The notes below the pieces were generated by a model that was given only the letters and a program-made list of their open reading frames with translations, had not been told where the DNA came from and made no database searches. 64,000 nt of DNA, taken from assembly GCF_902459465.1 (NCBI RefSeq), contig NC_047073.1, positions 9,177,036 to 9,241,035 of the forward strand. The letters run 5' to 3'. This document shows positions 30,601 to 42,600 of the stretch, piece after piece. Origin of the DNA: Asterias rubens (Eukaryota; Echinodermata; Asteroidea; Forcipulatida; Asteriidae). Numbering within the stretch: the first letter of the stretch is position 1; every line of letters begins with the position of its first letter. A program made the position numbers and the translations under genes.

Positions 30601-33600
30601 ATGGATGGTGTTATCTACACTTTGTATTTTTATCTGAGTAACAAGGCGATCTTTCTAGCCAGGGAAAATTAGATTAAACTTTTATTGCAATATGACACCT
30701 GGGCCCACTTTCAGAGAGCTGCTAAAGCAGAAAATATAACTTAAAAACTCTCTGCTAAGCAAAAATGAGCAAGATACCAACCATGCCAACCACAAATGAT
30801 ACATGTGTAATGGTAGTTTGGCTTGTAACCTTATTCTGGTAAGAGAAATTTTGTGCTAAGCATTTGTTGTACTTAACATTGGGCCCAGGCCCCTGCTCAT
30901 TTCTTGCTTAGCAAAGAAATTTGCAAAGCAGAATTTTCTGCTAAACCTAAAAAGAAAAATATTATACAATATTAGGGTGTCTTTGTGAAATATTTGGTAT
31001 AATACCTGGCTGGAATGGTGGTCTATGTATCCCCACAAATCCAGGAGGGGGGATAGAAGGGTCGAAGTTTGGGAACATGTTGGCGATGGTGTCAAGCGGA
31101 ACTGTTGGTTAAAAAATTAAACAAAACTTAGTGTAAAAATAAGAGGAGGTAAAACTTTTCTCAATTTAACACTTAAAGACACTGGACACTATTGGTAATT
31201 GTTAAAGACCAGTGTTCTCACTTGGTGTATCTCAACAAATGCATTAAATAACAAACCTGTGAAAATTTGGGCACAATTGGTCATCGAAGTTGCGAGATAA
31301 AAATGAATGAAAAAAAAAACCTTGTCACACGGATGCTTGATTTCGAGACCCTAAAATCTAATTCTGAGGTCTCAAAATCAAATTCGTGGAAAATAACTTC
31401 TTTCTCGAAAACTACGTTACTTCAGAGAGAGCCGTTTCTCACAAGGTTTTATACTATCAACAGCTCTCCATTGCTCATTACAAAGTAAGGTTCTATGCTA
31501 ATAATTATTTTGAGCAATTACCAATAGTGTCCACTGCCTTTAATGATGCATTACTTAAATTGATGATAGGCATGGAATTACAAGGAGGCCACGACCTCTG
31601 TTGCCCTGGTCTTGGCCTTGGTGCCCCTTCAAATGTGTCCCATTCCTCCACTGTACTTAAATCTACGGTCACACAACACCACCATGTTTGGATTTTAGAC
31701 AAGATTGGTATACATGTACCTGGCCAAAACAATTGTTATTGAGGCCTAAATTCCTCAATCTTTTGCAATCACACAACTTCCGAAATAGTGTTTTGAAGGG
31801 TAACCTTGAAGCAGAATGAATGAGCTTCAAATGTTAAAAACAAAATTAAAATTTTTTGAATGAGATATCGCCCAACTCATAAGGCCCGTTGGCCAACAAG
31901 GTGAGGACTACACTTAACTGGTTTGGTCTATTGACCCAAATCAACAGTCACAAGGGGCACGTCGCCACCTACTCCTGCGGCTAAAACAGGGTTACCCCCA
32001 TCACAGTCCATACAGATGTTGGCATGGATAAAATTTACTAGGAGCCCGGCTGGTAGAGCAGCATGCAATAACTTCCCAACTTCCCAAGAGCACAATCTGC
32101 ACTATTTTCAATTGGTATAAAAACTCACCTTGTGGAAGTCCAGCACCAGGAGGCATACCAGGTCCTGGAGGTACTGCTGCACCCACTGGTGGCTTCATTA
32201 TAGGCATTCCAGGTCCTCCTGAGACAACAACAATGGAACCAACATTCTTTGATTACAAACTCATTCTCTGTCTTATGTCTTATTAATCAGGTGAGGTTTG
32301 CAGTAGCACCATGTGTAAATCACTTTAGAGCAGTGTTGATTCTAAGAAGAACCGGTGGTTGACAACACAACGTTTCGTCCAGTACCCCCGACCAATCGTT
32401 GCGGTTGGTTCGTCCAGTACCCCCCCCCCCCAGACCAATCGTTGCGGTTGTTTCGTCCAGTACCCCCGGTCCAATCGTTGCGGTTGTTTCGTCCAGTACC
32501 CCCCACCAATCGTTGCGGTTGTTTTGTCCAGTACCCCCAGTCCAATCGTTGCGGTTGTTTCGTCCAGTACCCCCGACCAATCGTTGCGGTTGTTTTGTCC
32601 AGTACCCCCGGTTCAATCGTTGCGGTTGTTTCGTCCAGTACCCCCCACCAATCGTTGCGGTTGTTTCGTCCAGTACCCCCACCAATCGTTGCGGTTGTTT
32701 TGTCCAGTACCCCCCACCAATCGTTGCGGTTGTTTCGTCCAGTACCCCCACCAATCGTTGCGGTTGTTTTGTCCAGTACCCCCACCAATCGTTGCGGTTG
32801 TTTTGTCCAGTACCCCCACCAATCGTTGCGGTTGTTTTGTCCAGTACCCCCCACCAATCGTTGCGGTTGTTTCGTCCAGTACCCCCACCAATCGTTGCGG
32901 TTGTTTTGTCCAGTACCCCCCACCAATCGTTGCGGTTGTTTTGTCCAGTACCCCCACCAATCGTTGCGGTTGTTTCGTCCAGTACCCCCACCAATCGTTG
33001 CGGTTGTTTTGTCCAATACCCCCCACCAATCGTTGCGGTTGTTTTGTCCAGTACCCCCACCAATCGTTGCGGTTGTTTTGTCCAGTACCCCCCACCAATC
33101 GTTGCGGTTGTTTTGTCCAGTACCCCCCGACCAATCGTTGCGGTTGTTTTGTCCAGTACCCCCGGTCCAATCGTTGCGGTTGTTTCGTCCAGTACCCCCC
33201 ACCAATCGTTGCGGTTGTTACGTCCAGTACCCCCCACCAATCGTTGCGGTTGTTTCGTCCAGTACCCCCACCAATCGTTGCGGTTGTTTTGTCCAGTACC
33301 CCCACCAATCGTTGCGGTTGTTTTGTCCAGTACCCCCCGACCAATCGTTGCGGTTGGCAGGCAATCCTGGTGGTCTAGTTGGTAAGACATCTGCTCTAGA
33401 ATTGCAAAGATCATGGGTTCTAATCCCACCCGTGTAAAATGTCTGTGATTTTTTTCACACAACTCAGGAAAGTACCGAGTATACAGGGCTTAAACACATT
33501 GGTGTATATGGGTAAAACTAAACCACCCATGTTTTGTATCTACCTTTTTAAGGTCACTGGGCACCTTTGGTAATTGTCAAAGACAAGTTTTCCCACTTAG

Positions 33601-36600
33601 TGTATCCCACCATGTGCTTGTGAAAATTGGTCATCGAAGTTGCAAGACAACAATGAAAGAAAAAACACCCTTGTTGCACAAATTTGTGGGCTTTCAGAAG
33701 CCTAAACAAAAGGCTTCAGGCCTGAAGTCTTTAATATTTAAGTGAGAAATTACCTCTTTCTAAAAAAATAAAATGTTACTTCAGAGGGAGCAGTTTCTCA
33801 CAATGTTTTATTCTATCAACAGCTCTCCATTACTCATTACCAAGTAAGTTTTTATGCTAACGATTCTTTAAGTAATTACCAATAGTGTCCAGTGCCTTTA
33901 AAGTGAGTTCTGGATGGAGATTTACTTACCCATAATTGGCATGCTGGCCATCGTAGGGGGCATATTCACCCCACCGGGTATAGAGGGTAGGGCTTTGCCT
34001 ACATCAGGAAGCTGCTGAGAACTGCTCAGAGAGTCTACATCTTCTGACTTCTGGGTGGGGAACAAACGATTATAATATTATAATTTATACATAAATTTAA
34101 AGAAAATAAATGTAGCTATTTCATTGTTAAGCCACATATTACAGGGTGTCCCCTTCTTCCGAAAGCAACCTGACCAAGACACTATACCCATACCAACCTG
34201 TGCGTCTTTGGAATCACTGTCATCCTCCTCTGCCTTTAACTTCTCCTGTTGCGCATCCAAGAGACGAAGCATAGATGTGACATGATCCACAAACTCCTGG
34301 TGCTGCTTCTGAAGACTCGACATCTGCTCCTGGATGTTCTCTGTCACGTTGTTTACAACTTCTGCAAACTCCTCCAGTTGCTTTGCCTGTCAAAAAATAA
34401 GAATCAGGGGTTGATGTCTTGACAACAGATTTCATTTTTTTTTTTCATTTTCATTTATTAATTTCACAGGCAAAAATTCAAGCACAGACAATAAGAGCAG
34501 TAAGAAAACAAAAACAAGAACATACAATACAATAACAAAAAAAGCAGCACCCCTGAAGGATTTTAAAAAAGTAAACTAAATTACTATCGAGTTAATCTCC
34601 TGATGCCACAATTTATGAAGAGCAAAAAAGGGACATTACAGATGGACATTATTAAAACATGGCATACAGTAGAAAAAAATATAGAACTATACAAGCAGTT
34701 AAAACTATAAATGCACTAATGGGCATTAAAAATACAAAATCGTTAAAAGAGAGATTCGAGTTAATTGTGCAAAAGGCACTATAAATTTGAGAAATAAAAA
34801 ACAGCAGCAAGGTATTTGAATGGGCAAGGCAACTAGAAAGTTAAACTGTTTTGGTCAAGGGGACCTCCTCGCCAGGGACTAATAAATGATTCCTGAGGGA
34901 ATTTGTGAAGGAGGATAAACTATGGATAATTGTATCTTTAATGCAGGCCGGTAGTTCGTCCCATAATCTAGGGAATCTGTGAAAAAGAGAATGATGGGCA
35001 GCATTGGAACGAGCCCGATGATGGACAAATTTAACAGATTCGATATGTCTACAATTAATGGGAATTAGAGTGTCCGTGTCAAATTTGTTATATAAACATT
35101 TAATAACAAACGTAATTGAAAGGAAATGAACCCTGTTGATTAAAAGAGGCAGACCCAGATTGACACACCTGTCAGAATATTCAATTTCATTTACAGAATC
35201 AATTAAAACCCTTCTCGGCAGACCCCCCCCCAAAAAAAAAAAACCGATGTGTACTTCTAAATACCTAGAAAAATAGAGGATCAGTAAAGGGCATACTTTG
35301 AGATTGAGATGCAGGGCTGAGATTTGGGGAACAAATCCAAAAGACTGGGGGGCTTGTAGCTCAAAATCTGTAATGGATCACAACCAAGACCCAGACCCAG
35401 AACTAGACCCAGATCCTGACGAAGACTAGAGCAAGCTAGTTGAAACGTTGAGACCAATTTAAGAACTGACTCCGTGATAGTACAACTAATCACGATCCTA
35501 TAAGCTAATGTAGTAGTCCCAGCCTATTTCTAAACCTTCTGCCCGGGTAGCACTTAAAAAGCAGGACAGTTCTTTCCAGAACTGAGAAGTCTCGCGAACA
35601 TCTGATAAAGCTACTCCGCGGTAGTAGAATAAAGAAAGACAGTTCTCTAAGAACAAACCTACACATGGTGTTACCGCACACCAAATATACATTAGTATCT
35701 ACAAAATTTCACATTTGTTCGTAGAACAGGCACTACAAGAAGATTTATCTCATTTGTTTTGGCACTCAACGGAATTGAACGATATTTATATTGATCAGTT
35801 TGAATTTAAATTGCAGTGAGGTGTTTGTTAAAATAACACAAGACCACTGGACTTGTGCGGTCATAGGTTTACTCGCTTGTCTTATTTTCGAGCTCTAGGA
35901 TGTTCGAGGGACAGACGTGGAAACTACTTACTTGGAAGGCTGCCAGTGACTCTTTGGGGGTCTTGAGTTCTTTCATCACGCTGGCCTCAAAATAGTTGTT
36001 GGACTCCCACAGGTGAAGTACCTGCAGATTGACATTAAAACTACACTTCAGAAACAATCAAGTTTACAATTCCTTTGCAAAACAATGCCTTTTGATTACC
36101 TAATATATCTTAGGCATCTCAAATCATACAGCTCTATGAAATAAGGGTGTTGATTTCTTTCAATATTTTATTTGAATGATGACAGCCTGTTTAGCCTAAA
36201 CATTCACAGGTTTGTTATTAATGCATATGAACTGTTTAATGTAAAGGCAATTTTCGTGGAGATAAACTGTGCTGGACAATATTTGATCTGGTCGATAGAT
36301 TGAGTTACAATGTTTATTTAAAAGTATTCATAGAGGGACAAAAATAATACCTTGTTGAGTTTTTGTTTTTCTCCGTCGTCAGCACTCAGATAAGTTGAGC
36401 AGAAGGTAGGCGCTACGATGTTCCCTAAAGCTGTCTGAAGTTCTTCGGATCCTCTCCTCACACTGTTGATAAAATATTTACTCTCACTCAGTCGACTTGA
36501 TTACATTTTTGTTTTAAAGGGAAAGTAAACCTTTGGTTTTTGGAACAGTTGATTGTTTTAAACCTTTATAAAGAAGATGGGTACAATAAAACTATTAAAA

Positions 36601-39600
36601 ATTGATTATTTTCTTTTCAAAAGGCGAACACTTTTTTCTTTGCAACCATACATGATTGGCAACTCGCCTAATTAAAATGTGCCAGACTATTTAAGGCACG
36701 ACTAGTCAAGTAGTAAATTTCACAGGCTTACCAGTGATGGTTGACGTCGTTGATGAGGTAGATAAGATGCAGCTTGGTCTCAAAGGGCGTGTCCTTGGGA
36801 ATGATCTTATGAAGGATGTAAAGGGTTATCAGCTGACAGTGCTCGTCTGTCTTGGCCGTAGAGAATATCCACTGTTTCCCATTCTGAAGATGCATGAAAA
36901 GACAACATTAATCCTTTGTCAAATTTGAATTGTGAGATAAACAAAAAAACAGTCTGTCCTGTACCAACATGGCTCATTAGGCAAGTGTTTATATCTAGTT
37001 TCATTGGTATTCAAATCAATATTTTGGCAGTCAAGGCCGCCCATACTTTTGCCAACAAGCAGTCATCTGCTCAGAGTAAAAACTTTTTAAAAAAACTAAT
37101 AGCCTACAGCAGAAAGGACCTAGGATGCCTACACCACAATTAGGAATAAGTCGTTTCTGTTCTGAGGCGACTGGGTCGTTCTAAGTCGTTTCTGCTCTGA
37201 GCCGACTGGGTCTTTCTAAGTCATTTCTGCTCTGAGCCGACTGGGTATTTCTAAGTCGTTTCTGCTCTGAGCCGACTGGGTCTTTCTAAGTCATTTCTGC
37301 TCTGAGGCGACTGGGTCTTTCTTAGTCATTTCTGCTCTGAGGCGACTGGGTCTTTCTAAGTCATTTCTGCTCTGACGCGACTGGGTCTTTCTAAGTCATT
37401 TCTGCTCTGAGCCGACTGGGTCTTTCTAAGTCATTTCTGCTCTGAGGCGACTGGGTCTTTTGTAAGTCATTTCTGCTCTGAGGCGACTGGGTCTTTCTAA
37501 GTCATTTCTGCTCTGACGCGACTGGGTCTTTCTAAGTCATTTCTACTCTGAGCCGACTGGGTCTTTCTAAGTCATTTCTGCTCTGAGGCGACTGGGTCTT
37601 TCTAAGTCATTTCTGCTCTGAGCCGACCGGGTCTTTCTAAGTCATTTCTGTTCTGAGGCGACTGGGTCTTTCTAAGTCATTTCTGCTCTGAGGCGACTGG
37701 GTCTTTCTAAGTCATTTCTGCTCTGAGCCGACCGGGTCTTTCTAAGTCATTTCTGCTCTGAGGCGACTGGGTCTTTCTAAGTCATTTCTGCATTGGGGCG
37801 ACTGGGTCTTTCTAAGTCATTTCTGCTCTGAGGCGACTGGGTCTTTCTAAGTCATTTCTGCATTGGGGCGACTGGGTCTTTCTTGGTCTCACAAGTCTTT
37901 TCTGCTATAAAGCGGATAAGCATTGACAACACAACAGAATAGTCTGCACAGTGATTGGATTTGAAACCAAATGTCTTACCGCTATTGCGTCCTTTGTGCA
38001 TGACTCAATGATGGCCTGTAGTCTTGTTTCAAGCTCACTAATGTCAACATCAAGGTCTTTGGCAATCATCTGAACCTTCTCCTCCCTGGCTGTTATTAGT
38101 CCCAGCTCAATCTGCTCCTGTCAGGTGGAAACAAGAAAATAATAATAATATTAATGTTTATAAAACGCCTTTTACAAAAGTTTCAAAGCGCTGTACAATA
38201 GCATTACAAATTAACACAAACTATAGTAACTTAGCATAAAAGCAAATGTTTTTTTAACATGGCTTTGAAGGAATCATGAGATGATGCCTGGCGGATGTGA
38301 AGAAGTAGATTGTTCCATAATGTTGGACAAGCACAAATTGATAGCAAGTAGAAGAAGATCACAGATTGTGAGTACTGTAGGCTTTATTAGTGTTACGTTA
38401 TATGTTATACAGCCCTCTTGTGTTGGTAACTATAGGCAGTTGCCATGCGGGCAGCCATCTTGTATTACATGTGATTCCTGAGAGTTAGAGAACATGACCC
38501 TATGATACTACAACAGAAATGTGTCTTTGTCTCTATTTATTAATTATAAATAACATGGTGTCAGAAGTAGAGGTACTTCGCCTGATCTACAAGGATTCCA
38601 AGTGCAATTTCGCGAAGGAAATTCTGGAATTTGAACTCTGAAAACGGAACTTTAGAACGAGTTTCCACATCTCTGGTACCCTTTGTTGTAATTAAAGGGT
38701 ATAAGCAAATGCCATTGTTAGGATCAAAGTACTGCTCAACAAATGAAGTTGATTGAAGTTGAACATGAGAATATAGCTGTAACTTTAAGTGAGAACTGTA
38801 CAGTTAAGAGTGATACTCAAGTCACATATATACACTTCATGATCACGCGCGGAACAATGAACGAACTTTATCGACTCACACATGCAAAACGAAGGAGGAG
38901 ATTTTCAGAGATTACGCTTGTGTTTTCACTGGATTAGGTCACTTGCCAGGAAAAGTGCGTCTACAAATAGAACCGGACTCACAACCTGTGGTAATGCCTC
39001 CACGACGTGTTCCCATCGCAATTAAACCTAAGCTAAAGGAAGAACTTGAAAGACTGGAACATCTGGAGGTCATAAAGAAAGTTGAAGGACCAACAGACTG
39101 GGTTTCCAGTTTGGTAAATGTTATAAAACCGAGTGGTAAACTGCGTGTCTGTATCGACCCACAACATCTGAATCAAGCACTCAATTGCGAACAATATCCA
39201 CTGCCAGTCATTGATGATGTCCTGCCCAAGCTAGCAAAGGTTAAGATTTTCAGTAAGGCAGACTGCAAAGAAGGATTTCTCCAGTGTGAACTTGATGAGG
39301 AGTCATCTCATCTTACGACATGCCAAACACCATGGGGCAGTTATAGATGGTGTCGATTACCTTTCGGACTCTCACCTTCTCCAGAACTTTTCCAAATGAA
39401 ATTGGATCAGTGCCTCGAAGGGTTGCCAGGTATTCACACTATCGCAGATGATATTTTGATCACAGGCCAAGGTGAAACTTACAAGGAAGCAGAAAGTGAT
39501 CATGATGAGAATATGACACAATTCCTCAATCGCTGTGAAAAAATGAACATCAAACTGAACAAGGCCAAGTTTGAATACAAGTGTGACGAAATCACATATA

Positions 39601-42600
39601 TTGGCCACCGCCTCACAAACAAAGGACTCAAACCGGATCCAAACAAAGTGGAAGCAATTCTGAACATGGGAACACCAGCAAATGTTGAAGAAATACAGAG
39701 ATTTGTGGGCATGGTTAAATATCTAGCCAAATTCCTACCAGGTCTGTCTGACATCAGCGAACCACTCAGACGACTAACACATAAAGATACTGAATGGTGT
39801 TGGACAGAGGAACAATCACAAGCATTCCACACAATCAAGTAACGTCTGACAACAGCTCCGATTCTTACATACTTTGATCCCAAAGTAGCGACAGAGGGTC
39901 AGGGTGATGCGAGTGAAAAAGGACTGGGATTTGTCTTACTGCAAAATGGACACCCAATCACATATGCTAGTAGAGCTCTAACGCCAGCTGAAACGCGATA
40001 CTCACAGATTGAGAAAGAATTACTCGCACAGATCTTCGGTCTTGAGCGCAACCATGAATATACTTATGGCCGACAAATGGTTTTATGGACTGATCACAAA
40101 CCACTAGTCTCCATATCAAGGAAGCCGCTTGCAAATGCACCAAAATGCTTACAACGACTCCTACTCAGGATGCAGAGATATGATGTAAATATTCAGTACA
40201 AACCAGGTCCTGAAATGTATCTGGCAGATACGTTATCGCGTGCATATCTGAAAACCAGTAATCGCTAAGCTGTTGAGGAAGAAGTAGAGAGTGTGCACAT
40301 GATTGATACAGTACGAATCACACACAAAACCCATGCACTGATCGAAGCAGCAACTACTGAGGATGAAAGTCTACAAACTGTCAAACGCTATATCCTCAGC
40401 GGTTGGCCCGAAGACAAACGACAACTTCCTACGATCGCTCATGCATATTACAGCGTACGGGATGAACTATCGTATCAGGATGGAATCATTTGTCAGTTTT
40501 CCGTGTTTCGTGGAGTACCTCCATTCGCGTTCTGTGTTTGTTTGGTCGTATCCTTTGTTGACTCGTCTTGGGCATTTGTGGGAAATTGAATCTCGTGTTG
40601 CGGTATACTTGTATTACATGTGATTCCTGAGAGTTAGAGAACATGACCCGATGATACTACAACAGAAATGTGTCTTTGTCTCTATTTATAAACTATAAAT
40701 AACAATTAGAAATAAGGTTCTAAAGATAAGTATGATCTAGACCTTCTTAGAATTTAAAATCAAGGAGATATTTGAATTGGATTCACTTGTTAATGGGAAG
40801 TCAGCACATGGACTGGAGATGGGCTGGACACGTAGCACATGTAAATGACAACAGACATGCCAGAAGAATTCCAGATTGGCAACCAAGAACAGGGAGGAGA
40901 AAAACGGTGGAGAGACAATATCACATACATGTCCTACATTGAACCTGGGTACAACATGGATAGGACAGGATACAACGCAGAAGAAAATGGATGAACACTG
41001 CCTAAACAAGGCTAGGTAAGGCCGTGTCCGAAACGACGTCTTCGGCTACAGCTACGTCTAGATCAGCGCGTCTGTCAGTGTTGAAGAATAGGCAGACGCG
41101 CGCGATCTAGCCGTAGCTGTAGCCGAAGTCGCCGTTTCGGACACGGCCTATGTGTCAGCAACAGAGATTTAAATAACCCAACACGCCCTCAGGGGCTGTG
41201 CAGATTTGATTGAAAATCAAACATCTTACTTGTTGTTGGGCGACAAAAGAGTCATGCTGTTTACGTAGATTCTCCTCACTCTCCTTGATCTGTTCCTGCA
41301 TGTGCTCTCGCTCCCTCTGTACCAGCTGTTCCTTCTGCAGCCTGTCCTGTTTATCCCTCTGTTCTTTTAACAGCAGTGCCTGTTTCTCCTTCTCGGCGTT
41401 GAGCTGATGCTGCAGTTGCTGCTGCTGGATTTGGAGCTGCTGTTGCTGCTGCTCTAACGACACGCCATGATGAGGTATCTGCTGCTGCGGCGGCATCTGG
41501 GGCTGTGCCTGCTGCGGCGGGGGAGCATGGTGCTGCTGCTGCCAAGGAGAACTACTGATTGTTGGAATGGACTGAGGAGGTTGCTGCATCTGTGGAGGCG
41601 GGGCCATCGATGGAGGAGGGTGCTGGGGAGGTCCTTGCTGCTGCTGCTGCCATGGCGCTGACTGGATGGACTGTTGGGTTATGACGTCTTGAATTATAGC
41701 CTGTTGATGGGCCAGTTTCTCTTTACGCTGTCGGATAACTATTATGTAAGAAAACAGAATGGTAAATATTGCGTCAGGTGTCATCAGAAGGTTTTTAATT
41801 TCCTTTTCTCTGATTTTTTTGAAATGAAGCATTAAAAAAAAAAAAAAAAGGAATTAAATATCAAAAAATGCAAAAGGACAACATTTAGGTATGGGTGAAG
41901 CATAAAATGCTTTTGTGCCCGAACCTAGGGACAGACATAAACATGGTATGACGAAACATCATCACTTACATTGTTGCTCAGTCGCTACTTTGCACTGGTA
42001 GTAGTTGAAATATTCGCCGCCATACAGAAAATTGAATTTAGGGTTGTTCATCTGCTTGTGTTTGGTCATCTTCTCAAATTCCGGTCCATTGCGAGCGACA
42101 AAGTTGGCCAACTTGTCAATAATGTTCTTCAGCTCAGGATCTGCAGGATGAGTTACAGTACATGTTAAATATGTGTGATGTTCAAAACTGATTCATCAGA
42201 CACACTACGGTTTGAACTGGACCAACTGGAGATAAATAAAAAGACTATGAAGCTTTTATAAACTTTTAAGTTAAAAGTTTGTGTTTGGACAGTTTTGGTC
42301 AAAGTTGGATTCTAGTCCTAGCCTATCATTAACAACATTTATTTGGAAGTGAACGGTTTTGAAGAGGCTGCAGGAATTATGCTTCCCAGTGAGTTTTGGT
42401 AAATATTTCTTGAACTTGAAGAGTTGAGCTACACAAACTGTTATTTACCCACTTATTCACGTTTTAGCCGCTTTGTTGTAGAAATGAATGGAGGGTCATG
42501 CGGTAGGTCGAGTGGGTATTGGTCAACTCGGTCCCAAGTCAACTCGGTCCCAGTCAACTCGGTCCCAAGTCAACTCGGTCCCAGTCAACTCGGTCCCTAG

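Noticed and set aside
32320..33462. Open frames of 240-380 residues on both strands over the 34-bp array
   Set aside because: They arise because the minisatellite unit has no stops in those phases. The sequence is a simple tandem repeat in a CHERP intron, with no splice or start context.
35413..35460. Complete hammerhead ribozyme in the family D copy
   Set aside because: The core and stem II are present, but I could not place a paired stem III with a cleavage triplet, so I list it only as hammerhead-like.
37141..37890. Possible CRISPR-like array (regular 35-bp period)
   Set aside because: Units are contiguous and lack unique spacers, and the locus is a eukaryotic intron, so it is a minisatellite.
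41351..41545. Ala-rich 64-residue frame on the minus strand
   Set aside because: Out-of-phase reading of the Gln/Pro-rich CHERP exon 3.
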